Assembly: GCA_050184585.1 (NCBI GenBank)
Contig: JBFXAF010000004.1
Location: 248,001-312,000 of the forward strand
DNA from: JBFXAF01 sp050184585
GTDB taxonomy: Bacteria; Pseudomonadota; Alphaproteobacteria; Rhizobiales; Rhizobiaceae
Length of the DNA: 64,000 bases
Reading direction: 5' to 3'
Shown: positions 1 to 8,577 of the stretch, in pieces
Layout of the letters: each line of letters begins with the position of its first letter
How positions within the stretch are numbered: the stretch's first letter is position 1
Made by a program: the position numbers and the translations under genes
The notes under the pieces: generated by a model
Databases searched by the model: none
What the model saw: only the letters and a program-made list of their open reading frames with translations
Told to the model about the DNA's origin: nothing

Positions 1-1173
1 GATATCGTTCATGCCCAGGCTGCTCGCGGGTTCTTCGGAGAGCGTTGCGATGCCCAAGCGGTGACAGATGCGGGATGCGTGGCCGGACACCTGGTCGGCC
101 TCCGTCCTGAAAAGATACTCCCTTCCCGGCACCAGCGGCTGTTCGTGGAACCAGACGATGTCGGCGGCGAACCGGTCCGCCACTACCGGCCGCTGTTCCG
201 GCTTGACCAGCATGTTGCCGCGCGAGGCCTCGATTTCGTCATCGAGGACCAGTGTGACCGCCTGTCCGGCCACCGCCTCTTCGATGTCGCCGGCGTGAGT
301 GACGATGCGCCTTATCCGGCTATGCCGCCCCGACTTCGCAATGACGACAGAATCGCCGACCTGGGCCCAGCCCGAGGCGACGGTGCCAGCGAAGCCGCGA
401 AAGTCCAGGTTGGGGCGGTTCACATACTGGATGGGAAAGCGGAAGGACGACGAAGCAGTATCCTCGCCGACGGGGACCGCCTCGAGATGGTCGAGCAGCG
501 TCGGACCGATGTACCACGGCATTCGCTTCGAACGCGTGGTGACGTTGTCGCCATCGCGGGCAGACATCGGGATCGCGACGATGCCCGCGAAGCCCAGCCC
601 GCCGGCGAAGGCCTCGAAATCGGACGCGATCCGGCCGAACACGTCGCGGTCGAATCCAACCAGATCGATCTTGTTGATGGCGAGCACGATGCGCCGGATG
701 CCGAGCAAGGACGCAATGACGGTGTGCCGCCGCGTCTGCGCAAGAACGCCCTGCCTTGCATCGACGAGCACGATGGCCAGATCGGCGGTCGATGCTCCCG
801 TCGCCATGTTGCGCGTATACTGCTCGTGACCCGGCGTGTCGGCGACGATGAACTTGCGCTTCTCGGTCGCAAAGAAACGGTAGGCGACGTCGATGGTGAT
901 GCCCTGCTGGCGCTCGGCCTCCAGCCCGTCGACGAGGAGCGCGAAGTCGATCTTGTCCCCATTCGTGCCATGCCGTCGCGAATCACGCTTGAGCGCGGCC
1001 AGTTGGTCTTCGAAGATCAGCTTGGTGTCGAAGAGCAGCCTTCCGATCAGGGTCGACTTTCCGTCGTCGACCGAACCACAGGTCAGGAACCGCAGCAGCG
1101 ACTTGTTTTGCTGTACGGCGAGATAGTCGCGGACGCTGGCCACGTCCTGTCCGGGTTCGCGAGGAAGCAACAC
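1..1173 (-). CDS. cysN: Sulfate adenylyltransferase subunit 1 (CysN), 3' end outside window
   Basis: GTPase subunit of ATP sulfurylase, which drives formation of adenosine 5'-phosphosulfate from sulfate and ATP in the cytoplasm. The visible 391 codons carry the translation-factor-type GTPase domain: P-loop GSVDDGKST at residues 33-41, the G3 motif DTPGHEQ near 113 and the G4 motif NKID near 168, followed by an EF-Tu-like beta-barrel. The GTG start at 1173 lies one base after the cysD stop, with GAGGGA upstream, so the two subunits are probably translationally coupled. The reading frame is open at base 1. Whether the protein ends as plain CysN or is fused to an APS kinase domain (CysNC, common in this order) cannot be seen here. 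Confidence 0.93.
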   Translation of the reverse strand, partial: MLLPREPGQDVASVRDYLAVQQNKSLLRFLTCGSVDDGKSTLIGRLLFDTKLIFEDQLAALKRDSRRHGTNGDKIDFALLVDGLEAERQQGITIDVAYRFFATEKRKFIVADTPGHEQYTRNMATGASTADLAIVLVDARQGVLAQTRRHTVIASLLGIRRIVLAINKIDLVGFDRDVFGRIASDFEAFAGGLGFAGIVAIPMSARDGDNVTTRSKRMPWYIGPTLLDHLEAVPVGEDTASSSFRFPIQYVNRPNLDFRGFAGTVASGWAQVGDSVVIAKSGRHSRIRRIVTHAGDIEEAVAGQAVTLVLDDEIEASRGNMLVKPEQRPVVADRFAADIVWFHEQPLVPGREYLFRTEADQVSGHASRICHRLGIATLSEEPASSLGMNDI

Positions 1174-1174
1174 G

Positions 1175-2128
1175 TCAGAAGTATCCCTCGCGCTTCTTCT
1201 TTTCCATCGACCCTGTCTCGTCGTGGTCGATCAGGCGCCCCTGCCGCTCGGACGTACGCGCCGTCAGCATCTCCGCGACGATCTCCTCCACCGTCGCGGC
1301 ATCGGAATCGATCGCCCCCGTCAACGGATAGCAACCGAGGGTCCGGAACCGAACCATTCGGTTCTGGACGACCTCGCCGGGCTGAAGCTTCATGCGATCG
1401 TCGTCGACCATGATCAGCATGTCGTTGCGTTCGACCACGGGGCGTTGCGCGGCGTAATAGAGCGGAACGATGGGGATATTTTCGCGCAGTATGTACTGCC
1501 AGATGTCGAGTTCGGTCCAGTTGGACAACGGAAAGACGCGGATCGACTCGCCCGGCGCGACGCGTGTGTTGAATATCTTCCACATTTCCGGGCGCTGGTT
1601 CTTCGGGTCCCATGCGTGATTGGCACTGCGAAAGGAGAAAATGCGTTCCTTGGCACGGGACTTCTCTTCATCGCGGCGCGCACCGCCGAAGGCGGCATCG
1701 AATCGATGATGGTCGAGGGCCTGGCGCAGCGCGACCGTCTTCATGACGTGGGTGTGGGTCGATGAGCCATGCTCGAACGGATTGATCCCGTCCCGTACAC
1801 CGTCACCGTTCACATGGACGATCATCTCAAACCCGAGCTCGGCAGCCATCCTGTCGCGAAACGCGATCATTTCACGAAACTTCCATGTCGTATCGACGTG
1901 GAGGAATGGAAAGGGCGGGCGCGCGGGGAAGAAGGCCTTCATCGCAAGGTGCAGGAGCACGGATGAATCCTTGCCGATGGAGTAGAGCATCACGGGCCGC
2001 TCGAAGGTCGCCGCGACCTCGCGCAGGATATGAATCGACTCGGCTTCGAGCCGGTCGAGGTGAGTAAGGGTCACGGACATCGCATCAACCGCATGGGTGT
2101 CTGGCGCGGACGATCCATCAAGATCCAT
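1175..2128 (-). CDS. cysD: Sulfate adenylyltransferase subunit 2 (CysD)
   Basis: Catalytic subunit of ATP sulfurylase, partner of CysN in assimilatory sulfate activation. It has the PP-loop SIGKDSS at residues 50-56, the conserved THLDRLEAESIHILRE stretch near the N-terminus, and the family's typical C-terminal tail ending SMEKKKREGYF. The frame is open back to 2182, but the ATG at 2128 has a strong GGAGAGGG ribosome site, so I use it (317 aa). Another ATG at 2080 would match the shorter N-terminus of many homologues. cysN follows directly. cysH is not upstream as it is in many relatives; kdsA lies there, divergently transcribed. Confidence 0.95.
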   Translation of the reverse strand: MDLDGSSAPDTHAVDAMSVTLTHLDRLEAESIHILREVAATFERPVMLYSIGKDSSVLLHLAMKAFFPARPPFPFLHVDTTWKFREMIAFRDRMAAELGFEMIVHVNGDGVRDGINPFEHGSSTHTHVMKTVALRQALDHHRFDAAFGGARRDEEKSRAKERIFSFRSANHAWDPKNQRPEMWKIFNTRVAPGESIRVFPLSNWTELDIWQYILRENIPIVPLYYAAQRPVVERNDMLIMVDDDRMKLQPGEVVQNRMVRFRTLGCYPLTGAIDSDAATVEEIVAEMLTARTSERQGRLIDHDETGSMEKKKREGYF

Positions 2129-2355
2129 CCGACCCTCTCCAATCAGCTTCGGCGCGCTGTTTCTCAAGGGCAGCCCGACCAATTTGCGCCAGCCCCCAAG
2201 TCATTCATTCCGGCAGCCGTTAAGAAAGCGGAAGTCCATTCCAGCACCGGTCGCAAGACAGGACGACGCCCCGGATCGCCCGTCACAATTGAATCCGCGT
2301 GAACAAGACGATAGACCCGCTGCGTCGGCGACAACCCGGCGACCAGGACCTGCGC

Positions 2356-3225
2356 ATGCCCGAATCGAGCCTCCCGCCAGTCACGACCGTCGAGATCGGC
2401 GACCTCGTCGTGGCCAACGATAGACCTTTTGTCCTGATATCCGGCCCCTGCCAGATCGAGAGCCGGGATCACGCGTTCATGATGGCCGACGCTCTCAGTA
2501 CGATTGCGAGGACGTCTCGCGTGCCATTCGTGTTCAAGGCCTCCTACGACAAGGCTAACCGGACATCGATCTCCGGCCGACGCGGACTCGGGATCGAGGA
2601 AGGCCTGCGTATCCTTTCCGACATCCGCGACTCGTTTGGATGCCCGGTGCTCACAGATGTGCACGACGAGGCGCAGGCAAGGGCGGCCGGCGATGTGGTC
2701 GATGTCATCCAGATCCCCGCCTTCCTGTCGCGTCAGACCGACCTGCTGCTGGCCGCCGGGCGGACCGGCAAGGTCGTAAACGTCAAGAAGGGTCAGTTCC
2801 TCGCTCCATGGGACATGAGGAACGTCGTCGCCAAGGTCGCGAGCACGGGCAACGAACGCATCCTCATCTGCGAGCGCGGCACCTCGTTCGGCTACAATGC
2901 GCTGGTGTCCGACATGCGCAGCCTGCCGATCATGGCGGCGACGGGCTATCCGGTCGTTTTCGACGCCACCCACTCGGTGCAGGAACCTGGCGGGCGCGGC
3001 GAAAGCACGGGCGGCAACCGCGAACATGTCGCCATCCTTGCCCGCGCCGCAGTGGCGGTGGGTGTCGCGGCCGTCTTCGCTGAAGCCCATGACGACCCGG
3101 ACAACGCGCCGAGCGACGGACCGAACATGCTGCGCCTGGACTCGGTCCCCGCATTTCTCGAACAGCTCATGCGCTTCGACGACGTCGCGAAGTCGCTCCT
3201 TGGGGCGCAGCCGCATGACCGATGA
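2356..3225 (+). CDS. kdsA: 3-deoxy-8-phosphooctulonate synthase (KdsA)
   Basis: Condenses phosphoenolpyruvate with arabinose 5-phosphate to Kdo-8-phosphate, the precursor of the inner-core sugar of lipopolysaccharide. Family blocks visible are ISGPCQIESRDH near the N-terminus, FKASYDKANRTS, the central QIPAFLSRQTDLL, the GTSFGYN block and DATHSVQEPG. The product is 289 aa from the ATG at 2356, which has AGGA upstream. An in-frame GTG at 2299 would add 19 residues without resemblance to the family. The 3' end overlaps kdsD by 11 nt, and kdsD makes the arabinose 5-phosphate substrate, so the pair forms a substrate-channelling operon. Confidence 0.95.
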   Translation: MPESSLPPVTTVEIGDLVVANDRPFVLISGPCQIESRDHAFMMADALSTIARTSRVPFVFKASYDKANRTSISGRRGLGIEEGLRILSDIRDSFGCPVLTDVHDEAQARAAGDVVDVIQIPAFLSRQTDLLLAAGRTGKVVNVKKGQFLAPWDMRNVVAKVASTGNERILICERGTSFGYNALVSDMRSLPIMAATGYPVVFDATHSVQEPGGRGESTGGNREHVAILARAAVAVGVAAVFAEAHDDPDNAPSDGPNMLRLDSVPAFLEQLMRFDDVAKSLLGAQPHDR

Positions 3226-4198
3226 ACCCACACCAAGTCCAGCCGACACGGCACGGGCGACGATCGAGACGGAAATCGCGGGTCTGCGTGCGCTGGGAGA
3301 ATCGATCGACGGCAGTTTCTCGCAGGCGGTGGACCTGCTCCACGACTGTAGAGGGCGGGTGATCGTCTCCGGGATCGGCAAGTCCGGGCATATCGGCCAG
3401 AAGATCGCCGCTACGCTCGCCTCGACCGGCACGCCGGCGTTCTTCATGCACGCCGCGGAAGCCGCGCATGGCGACCTCGGCATGATCGGCCGAGACGACG
3501 TCGTGATCGCACTGTCGAACTCCGGGGAAAGCGTGGAACTCAGGGCCATCGTCGAGTACTGCCGACGCTTCGGCGTAATACTGCTCGCCGTCACGGCCAG
3601 GCCCGAGTCGACGCTGGGTCGTCTCGCGACGCTCGTCCTGCGGTTGCCAGAGGCGGCCGAGGCCTGCCCGCTCGCACTATCGCCGATGACGTCGACGACG
3701 ATGATGCTGGTGCTCGGCGACGCGCTGGCGGCGGCGCTCATTCGCAAACGCGATTTCCGCAGCGACGATTTCGCCCAATTTCATCCGGCGGGAAAGCTCG
3801 GTGCGCAACTCGTAAAGCTGGCGGAACTGGTCGACCGTAATCCGTTCTTCGCCGCCGTGCCCTCGGTGCCCGAGGACTGCGAGATGGCTGGCGTCATCGT
3901 CTCCATCACCGATGGGCGGCGCGGCGTCACGGGGGTGCGGGCCGCTGACGGACGTCTGGTCGGCGTCATCACCGACGGCGACCTGCGGCGCGCCCTCGCC
4001 GATCGGACCTTCTTCGACAAGCGCGCGCGCGACATCATGACCCGCAATCCCCGTACAATCCGGGGCGACCGCATCGCCGTCGAGGCGCTGGCGATGTGCG
4101 AGCGTCACAAGATATCGGCGTTGTTCGTGACCGACGATGCCGGAGCGATCAGCGGCCTTGTGCATCTCCAGGACCTGTTGGCGCTGGGAATCGCCTGA
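3215..4198 (+). CDS. kdsD: Arabinose-5-phosphate isomerase (KpsF/GutQ/KdsD family)
   Basis: Interconverts ribulose 5-phosphate and arabinose 5-phosphate, the first committed step of Kdo synthesis. The 327-aa protein has an N-terminal SIS sugar-isomerase domain (GIGKSGHIGQKIAATL and the SNSGES phosphosugar-binding loop) and two C-terminal CBS repeats (about residues 205-327) with the VGVITDGDLRRAL signature. The ATG at 3215 lies inside the end of kdsA in another frame, giving an 11-nt overlap and suggesting translational coupling. The length fits the family. Capsule-type KpsF paralogues share this architecture, but adjacency to kdsA favours the housekeeping LPS role. Confidence 0.94.
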   Translation: MTDEPTPSPADTARATIETEIAGLRALGESIDGSFSQAVDLLHDCRGRVIVSGIGKSGHIGQKIAATLASTGTPAFFMHAAEAAHGDLGMIGRDDVVIALSNSGESVELRAIVEYCRRFGVILLAVTARPESTLGRLATLVLRLPEAAEACPLALSPMTSTTMMLVLGDALAAALIRKRDFRSDDFAQFHPAGKLGAQLVKLAELVDRNPFFAAVPSVPEDCEMAGVIVSITDGRRGVTGVRAADGRLVGVITDGDLRRALADRTFFDKRARDIMTRNPRTIRGDRIAVEALAMCERHKISALFVTDDAGAISGLVHLQDLLALGIA

Positions 4199-4204
4199 AA
4201 CGGA

Positions 4205-4228
4205 AACCGGCCGCATGCGTGGCCGGTT
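4205..4228. terminator. Hairpin between convergent kdsD and bioY
   Basis: An 8-bp perfect stem, AACCGGCC (4205-4212) and GGCCGGTT (4221-4228), encloses the 8-nt loop GCATGCGT. It sits between the stops of kdsD (plus) and bioY (minus). Reading out of bioY, the stem is followed by a loose T-rich stretch (TTCCGTTT), so intrinsic termination is more plausible for bioY than for kdsD. A bidirectional role is possible. Confidence 0.55.
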
Positions 4229-4252
4229 GGACGCATCGCGGTTCGCTCTGAA

Positions 4253-4846
4253 TCAGCGGCGAGCGGGCAGCAGCGCCCAAACGGCGGGAACGACCATCGA
4301 CGCAAGCGCCACCTTGACCATGTCAGGGATGATGAAGGGAGCGACGCCGAACGCCCAGGCCTTTTCCGCCCCGATGATGCCGGCGAGCCAAGCGAAGCCC
4401 ATGGCCATCATGACGATTTCGGCCAGCACCATGGCGGCGCCCAGCTTCAACACCGATCGATCCCAGCCTCGGTCGGCAGCCCAACCTACGATTGCCGCCA
4501 TCACCAGGAACCCGATGAGGAACCCTCCCGTGGCGCCCATCATGTACGCGACGCCGATGCCCTTTTCGGGCGTCGACTGGAAGACCGGGAACCCCATGGC
4601 GCCTTCGATGAGGTAGAGGGCGAGCGTCGCGACACCGAGTCGCAGACCGAAGGTTGCCCCGATGCCGAGCACGGCAAGCGTCTGCAGCGAAAGGTCGACG
4701 GGCCCGAGGATCACCTTTGCCTTGGCCGATAGCGCCAGGACGAGCGTTCCCGCCACGACCAGCGCGATTTCAGCCAATCGGCGCGCGACGACGCCCTCGG
4801 GCAGCGCCAGCGAAACGAGTGGACGAGAGAGGGAAGCAGCCGTCAT
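4253..4846 (-). CDS. bioY: Biotin transporter BioY
   Basis: Substrate-binding S component of an energy-coupling-factor type biotin transporter in the inner membrane. The 197-aa protein is almost entirely hydrophobic, with about six membrane segments, and carries BioY-family blocks: LGPVDLSLQTLAVL, a glycine-rich YMMGATGGFLIGFL segment, and a P-D-x-x-K turn near the C-terminus. The ATG at 4846 has GGGGAT upstream. No bioM/bioN (ATPase and transmembrane partner) genes are adjacent, so BioY may act alone or with shared modules, as is known for rhizobial relatives. It is transcribed divergently from the MBL-fold hydrolase. I saw no BioR-type operator in the gap. Confidence 0.9.
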   Translation of the reverse strand: MTAASLSRPLVSLALPEGVVARRLAEIALVVAGTLVLALSAKAKVILGPVDLSLQTLAVLGIGATFGLRLGVATLALYLIEGAMGFPVFQSTPEKGIGVAYMMGATGGFLIGFLVMAAIVGWAADRGWDRSVLKLGAAMVLAEIVMMAMGFAWLAGIIGAEKAWAFGVAPFIIPDMVKVALASMVVPAVWALLPARR

Positions 4847-4984
4847 GTCGTTATCCCCGATTGGCAAGCGGTGTGGGCAGTGCCCGTTCGGGTTCACCCT
4901 ATATTGGGTTCCGTGATATGCGGCAACCGCGCAACGGCACCGCAGTCCGGAAGTGAGCACACCTTGGATTCTCCGAAGTTCTCC

Positions 4985-5872
4985 ATGGAATTCGACCCGC
5001 GGCATGGCGAGGCCGTCACCGTAGCAGCGGGCATCCTGCGCGTTACCGCCCGCAACCCGAGCCCCTTCACGTTCCACGGCACCAACTCCTACATCGTCGG
5101 ACGCGACACCGTCGCGGTGATCGATCCCGGTCCGGATGACGATGCTCACCTTGCGGCGCTGGTCGCGGCGATCGATGGCCGGCCAGTCAGCCACATTCTG
5201 GTCAGCCACACGCACCGGGATCATTCGCCGCTCGCGGCCAGGCTGAAGCGCGGCACCGGTGCGGTGACGGTCGGCGAGGGCCGTCATCGGCCTTCACGGC
5301 CGCTTAACCTCGGCGAATTGAACCCGCTCGATGCGAGCGCCGACCTCGAATTCGAGCCCGACATAGTCTTGCGCGATGGAGAATCGATCGACGGAGACGG
5401 CTGGCGGCTTACCGCCGTGCATACGCCCGGTCACACGGCCAACCACATCGGCCTCGCGCTCGAAGGCACAGGCATCCTGTTTTCCGCCGACCATGTCATG
5501 GCATGGGCTACATCGATCGTAGCGCCGCCGGACGGAGCGATGTCCGACTACATGGCATCCCTCGACAAGCTCCTCGGCCGAGAAGACCGCCTCTACCTGC
5601 CCGGACATGGGGGTCCGGTCACCAGCCCGGCTGCGTTCGTGCGCGCTCTCAAGGCACACCGCAAAATGCGCGAACGAGCGATCGTGCAGCGCCTGCGTGA
5701 CGGAGACCGTGCGATTCCCGATATGGTGAAGGCGATTTACCGAGACACGGACCCTCGACTGCATCAGGCAGCGGCCCTGTCGGTCATGGCGCACCTGGAA
5801 GATCTCGTGGCGCGCGGCAACGTGACCACCGACGGTCCGCCGTCGCTTGACGGCGTCTACGCGCCTGCCTGA
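4985..5872 (+). CDS. MBL-fold metallohydrolase (LACTB2-like)
   Basis: Metallo-beta-lactamase-fold hydrolase, probably cytoplasmic. Metal-binding residues are visible as H75-x-H77-x-D79-H80, then HTPGH at 146-150, and SADH and PGHGGP further on. The C-terminal third is a helical winged-helix-like region, as in the LACTB2/RNase-like subgroup. Family members include hydrolases and RNases; the substrate here is unknown. The start is uncertain. The ATG at 4985 gives 295 aa; a TTG at 4964 would add seven residues and is also plausible. An upstream ATG at 4871 would lie in the promoter region and gives a non-family N-terminus. It ends 5 nt from the convergent DUF1499 gene. Confidence 0.85.
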   Translation: MEFDPRHGEAVTVAAGILRVTARNPSPFTFHGTNSYIVGRDTVAVIDPGPDDDAHLAALVAAIDGRPVSHILVSHTHRDHSPLAARLKRGTGAVTVGEGRHRPSRPLNLGELNPLDASADLEFEPDIVLRDGESIDGDGWRLTAVHTPGHTANHIGLALEGTGILFSADHVMAWATSIVAPPDGAMSDYMASLDKLLGREDRLYLPGHGGPVTSPAAFVRALKAHRKMRERAIVQRLRDGDRAIPDMVKAIYRDTDPRLHQAAALSVMAHLEDLVARGNVTTDGPPSLDGVYAPA

Positions 5873-5876
5873 CGTA

Positions 5877-6686
5877 TCAATCGCCGGCCGCAGGGGCTAC
5901 AGCCACTTTGCCCGCGACATCCTGGCCGAGTTCATCGAGGAAGGCCATGACGCGACGTGCGTTGTCTCCCATGTCATGCTGCATGTACCGGGATGACGAA
6001 CGCATATCGACGAAACTGGTCTCGCCTTCATCGACGATCCGAATCGCGACGTCCACTGGAAAACCGAGCCAAAAGCTCCACGCGGTCACTTCCAGGGTCA
6101 ATCCGGACGTCTCACGCTCGTCCGGCGGACCGCTTTGGGATTGGCCGAGCCGCACCCAGTTGCGGGTCGCCAGTACCGTTTCAACCGATTCGAGCACCCG
6201 GTCGAACGGCACATCGTAGCGGCGACCGGTGACCGCGGGGTATGCCATGGTCTGCAGTTCCGCCTCTTCGGCGGTGATCGCGTCAATGGCGTTCATCGCA
6301 CCGCTCCGCAGGCGTTGCGCCTGCGCAAGACGCGGCGGATCGACGACATCGGTCGATATGTCATTCAACCTCGGATAGGCGACGACGCGATAGCCAGAGA
6401 CGAGAAAGGGGCAAAGGACGATGAGCGCCACAATGGCCCCGCGGACCGAATCCTTGCCGCCGCGATCGCCATACTTCCATAGGCTGGAAAACCCCGAAGC
6501 GGACAGGGCGAGCCCGATGAGAGCGAAAGTGGCGGTGACGCCAAGCAGCCAGAAGAAGGGCACCGTCTCGATCAGGCCGAACCGATGTCCGCCGGCCGCG
6601 GTCAGGAACAGCATCGCCGAGAATGCGGCGACCCAACGAGACCAGCGGGCAGCGCTCGAATTCCGCCGTTCGTATATCACCGCCAT
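5877..6686 (-). CDS. DUF1499 domain-containing membrane protein
   Basis: A 269-aa protein with three predicted N-terminal membrane segments (about residues 18-38, 43-64 and 82-101) followed by a soluble DUF1499 domain (about 115-255). The domain has the family's YDVPFDRVLESVE start, a WLGFPVDVAIRI-like strand and a VDMRSSSRY block near its end. The function is unknown. The orientation is minus, convergent with the MBL hydrolase and 3' of the acyl-CoA ligase on the same strand with a 72-nt gap, so the two may be cotranscribed. The ATG at 6686 is the only good start. Confidence 0.82.
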   Translation of the reverse strand: MAVIYERRNSSAARWSRWVAAFSAMLFLTAAGGHRFGLIETVPFFWLLGVTATFALIGLALSASGFSSLWKYGDRGGKDSVRGAIVALIVLCPFLVSGYRVVAYPRLNDISTDVVDPPRLAQAQRLRSGAMNAIDAITAEEAELQTMAYPAVTGRRYDVPFDRVLESVETVLATRNWVRLGQSQSGPPDERETSGLTLEVTAWSFWLGFPVDVAIRIVDEGETSFVDMRSSSRYMQHDMGDNARRVMAFLDELGQDVAGKVAVAPAAGD

Positions 6687-6758
6687 GCAAGACCGGCCCC
6701 AAGACGCGACCGTGCTGCAATAGTCAATGCCGACGCGCCGGTCAAAGACCGGGTGACT

Positions 6759-8387
6759 TCACGCGGCGGGAAGTCTGTAGTCGTGGAACTGTTGGCGAAG
6801 CGTCGTCTTCTGGATCTTGCCGGTGGCGGTATGTGGTATTTCCGAAACGAAAGCCACATCGTCTGGCATCCACCACTTCGCCACCTTGCCTGCCATGAAT
6901 GCGAGGATGTCTTCGCGGGTGGTCTCGCGACCCTGCTTCACGACCACGACCAGCAGCGGCCGCTCGTCCCATTTGGGATGAGGGACGCCGATGACGGCGG
7001 CCTCGGCAACATCCGGGTGACCGACGGCGAGGTTCTCGAGGTCGATCGTGGATATCCACTCACCACCTGACTTGATCACGTCCTTTGCCCGGTCCGTGAT
7101 CTGCATGTAGCCGTGTGGATCGATGTGGGCGACGTCGCCGGTATCGAACCAGTTATCGGCATCGAACTGTTCGGAGCCGGCCCCGCCAAAATAGGAACGC
7201 GCAACCGCCGGACCACGCACCTTCAACCGCCCGAAGGTCTTGCCGTCCCAGGGCAGTGACTTGTCTGCGTCGTCTGTCACCTTCATCTCCACGCCGAACG
7301 GCGCGAAACCCTGCTTCTGTTGGAGGTCGAGCCGAGGCTCGCCAGTGAGCCCGGCATATTCGGGCTTCATCGTTCCCAGAGTGCCCAATGGGCTCATCTC
7401 GGTCATGCCCCAGGCGTGAATCACCTCGACGTCGTAGGTCTCCTGGAACTTCTTGGTCATCGCGCGAGGACAGGCCGAGCCGCCGATGACCACCTTCTTC
7501 AGCCACGGCAACTTCTTTCCCGTCTCCTCCAGGTACTGGAGCAGCATGAGCCAAACCGTGGGCACCGCGGCCGTGAACGTAACCTTCTCGCCGTCGAGCA
7601 GTTCGTAGATCGCGGCGCCGTCCATCCTGCCGCCCGGCATGACCATCTTGGCGCCGATCATCGGACCGCTCTGCCCCAGTCCCCAAGCATTTGCATGGAA
7701 CATCGGCACGACCGGCAGGATCGTATCGCGCGAAGAGATGCCCATGGCATCGGGCAGGCACGCTATCATCGCGTGGAGGACATTGGACCGGTGCGAATAG
7801 ACTACGCCCTTGGGATCACCGGTTGTCCCCGATGTGTAGCACATGCCCGCGGCCGTATCCTCCGGGAAACTCCGCCAGGCGAAGTCCCCATCGGCTTCCG
7901 ACAACCAATCCTCGTAGGCGATGGCGCCCGGTAGTCCGGTCTCGGGCATGTGCGCCGCGTCGGTGAGGACGATCACCTTCCGGATCGAGGTCAGCGAGGG
8001 CGCGATCTTTTGCAGGATCGGCACAAATGTCAGGTCGACGAACACCGCCTTGTCGTCGGCATGGTTCATGATCCATGCAATCTGTTCGGGGAACAGGCGC
8101 GGGTTGAGCGTGTGATAGACGCCGCCCATGCCCATGATTCCATACCACGCCTCAAGGTGCCGTGCCGTATTCCAGGCGAGCGTCGCGATACGTTCGCCGG
8201 ATTTGAAGCCGTCCCGCTCCAGGCGCTGGGCGACCCTGAGCGCGCGCCGTCGCAACGCCGTCCAGTCGGTGCGCACGATCGGTCCTTCGATCGAACGGGA
8301 AACCACCTCCCTCGCACCATGCTGGATGGCGGCGTGATCCAGGATCTTGTGGCAGAGCAGCGGCCAGTCCTGCATCAGTCCGAGCAT
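6759..8387 (-). CDS. Medium/long-chain fatty acid--CoA ligase (AMP-binding, AlkK-like)
   Basis: Adenylate-forming enzyme predicted to activate a fatty acid to its acyl-CoA. The ATP-binding motif YTSGTTGDPKG is at about residues 182-192, WGMTEMSP near 330, the adenylation hinge region WFDTGDVAHID near 420, and the C-terminal KSGGEWIS near 442, with a catalytic Lys in the final GKIQKTTLR block. The N-terminus, beginning MLGLMQDWPLL, resembles AlkK and related ligases. The ATG at 8387 has a near-perfect GGAGGAG ribosome site 4 nt upstream, better than the upstream codon at 8414. The length of 542 aa is typical. Chain-length preference cannot be read from the sequence. Confidence 0.9.
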   Translation of the reverse strand: MLGLMQDWPLLCHKILDHAAIQHGAREVVSRSIEGPIVRTDWTALRRRALRVAQRLERDGFKSGERIATLAWNTARHLEAWYGIMGMGGVYHTLNPRLFPEQIAWIMNHADDKAVFVDLTFVPILQKIAPSLTSIRKVIVLTDAAHMPETGLPGAIAYEDWLSEADGDFAWRSFPEDTAAGMCYTSGTTGDPKGVVYSHRSNVLHAMIACLPDAMGISSRDTILPVVPMFHANAWGLGQSGPMIGAKMVMPGGRMDGAAIYELLDGEKVTFTAAVPTVWLMLLQYLEETGKKLPWLKKVVIGGSACPRAMTKKFQETYDVEVIHAWGMTEMSPLGTLGTMKPEYAGLTGEPRLDLQQKQGFAPFGVEMKVTDDADKSLPWDGKTFGRLKVRGPAVARSYFGGAGSEQFDADNWFDTGDVAHIDPHGYMQITDRAKDVIKSGGEWISTIDLENLAVGHPDVAEAAVIGVPHPKWDERPLLVVVVKQGRETTREDILAFMAGKVAKWWMPDDVAFVSEIPHTATGKIQKTTLRQQFHDYRLPAA

Positions 8388-8577
8388 CGGTCTCCTCCCA
8401 AGAACGCTTCGCACGCAATTGTCGGATCAGACCCGGTTTTGTCCAGCGCTGTTGGTGTCAGGGCGACTCAATTCGTGACGCAGTGTCATCGGCGCGCGCC
8501 ACATTCCCGCCACGCTACGCCGGAACGGTTCGCATGGGCGGGCGTTTCGAAGAGTTTCAGGATTTCGCGAGGCCGCC

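Noticed and set aside
61..1413. Long plus-strand open frame opposite cysN/cysD
   Set aside because: It mirrors a clear GTPase and PP-loop enzyme on the minus strand. Its translation is Arg/Gly/Asp-rich without domain motifs, a common effect of GC-rich codon use.
4847..4984. Riboswitch or BioR operator upstream of bioY
   Set aside because: I saw only tiny hairpins (such as GGGCACTGCCC) and no TTATnnATAA-like operator or known riboswitch core.
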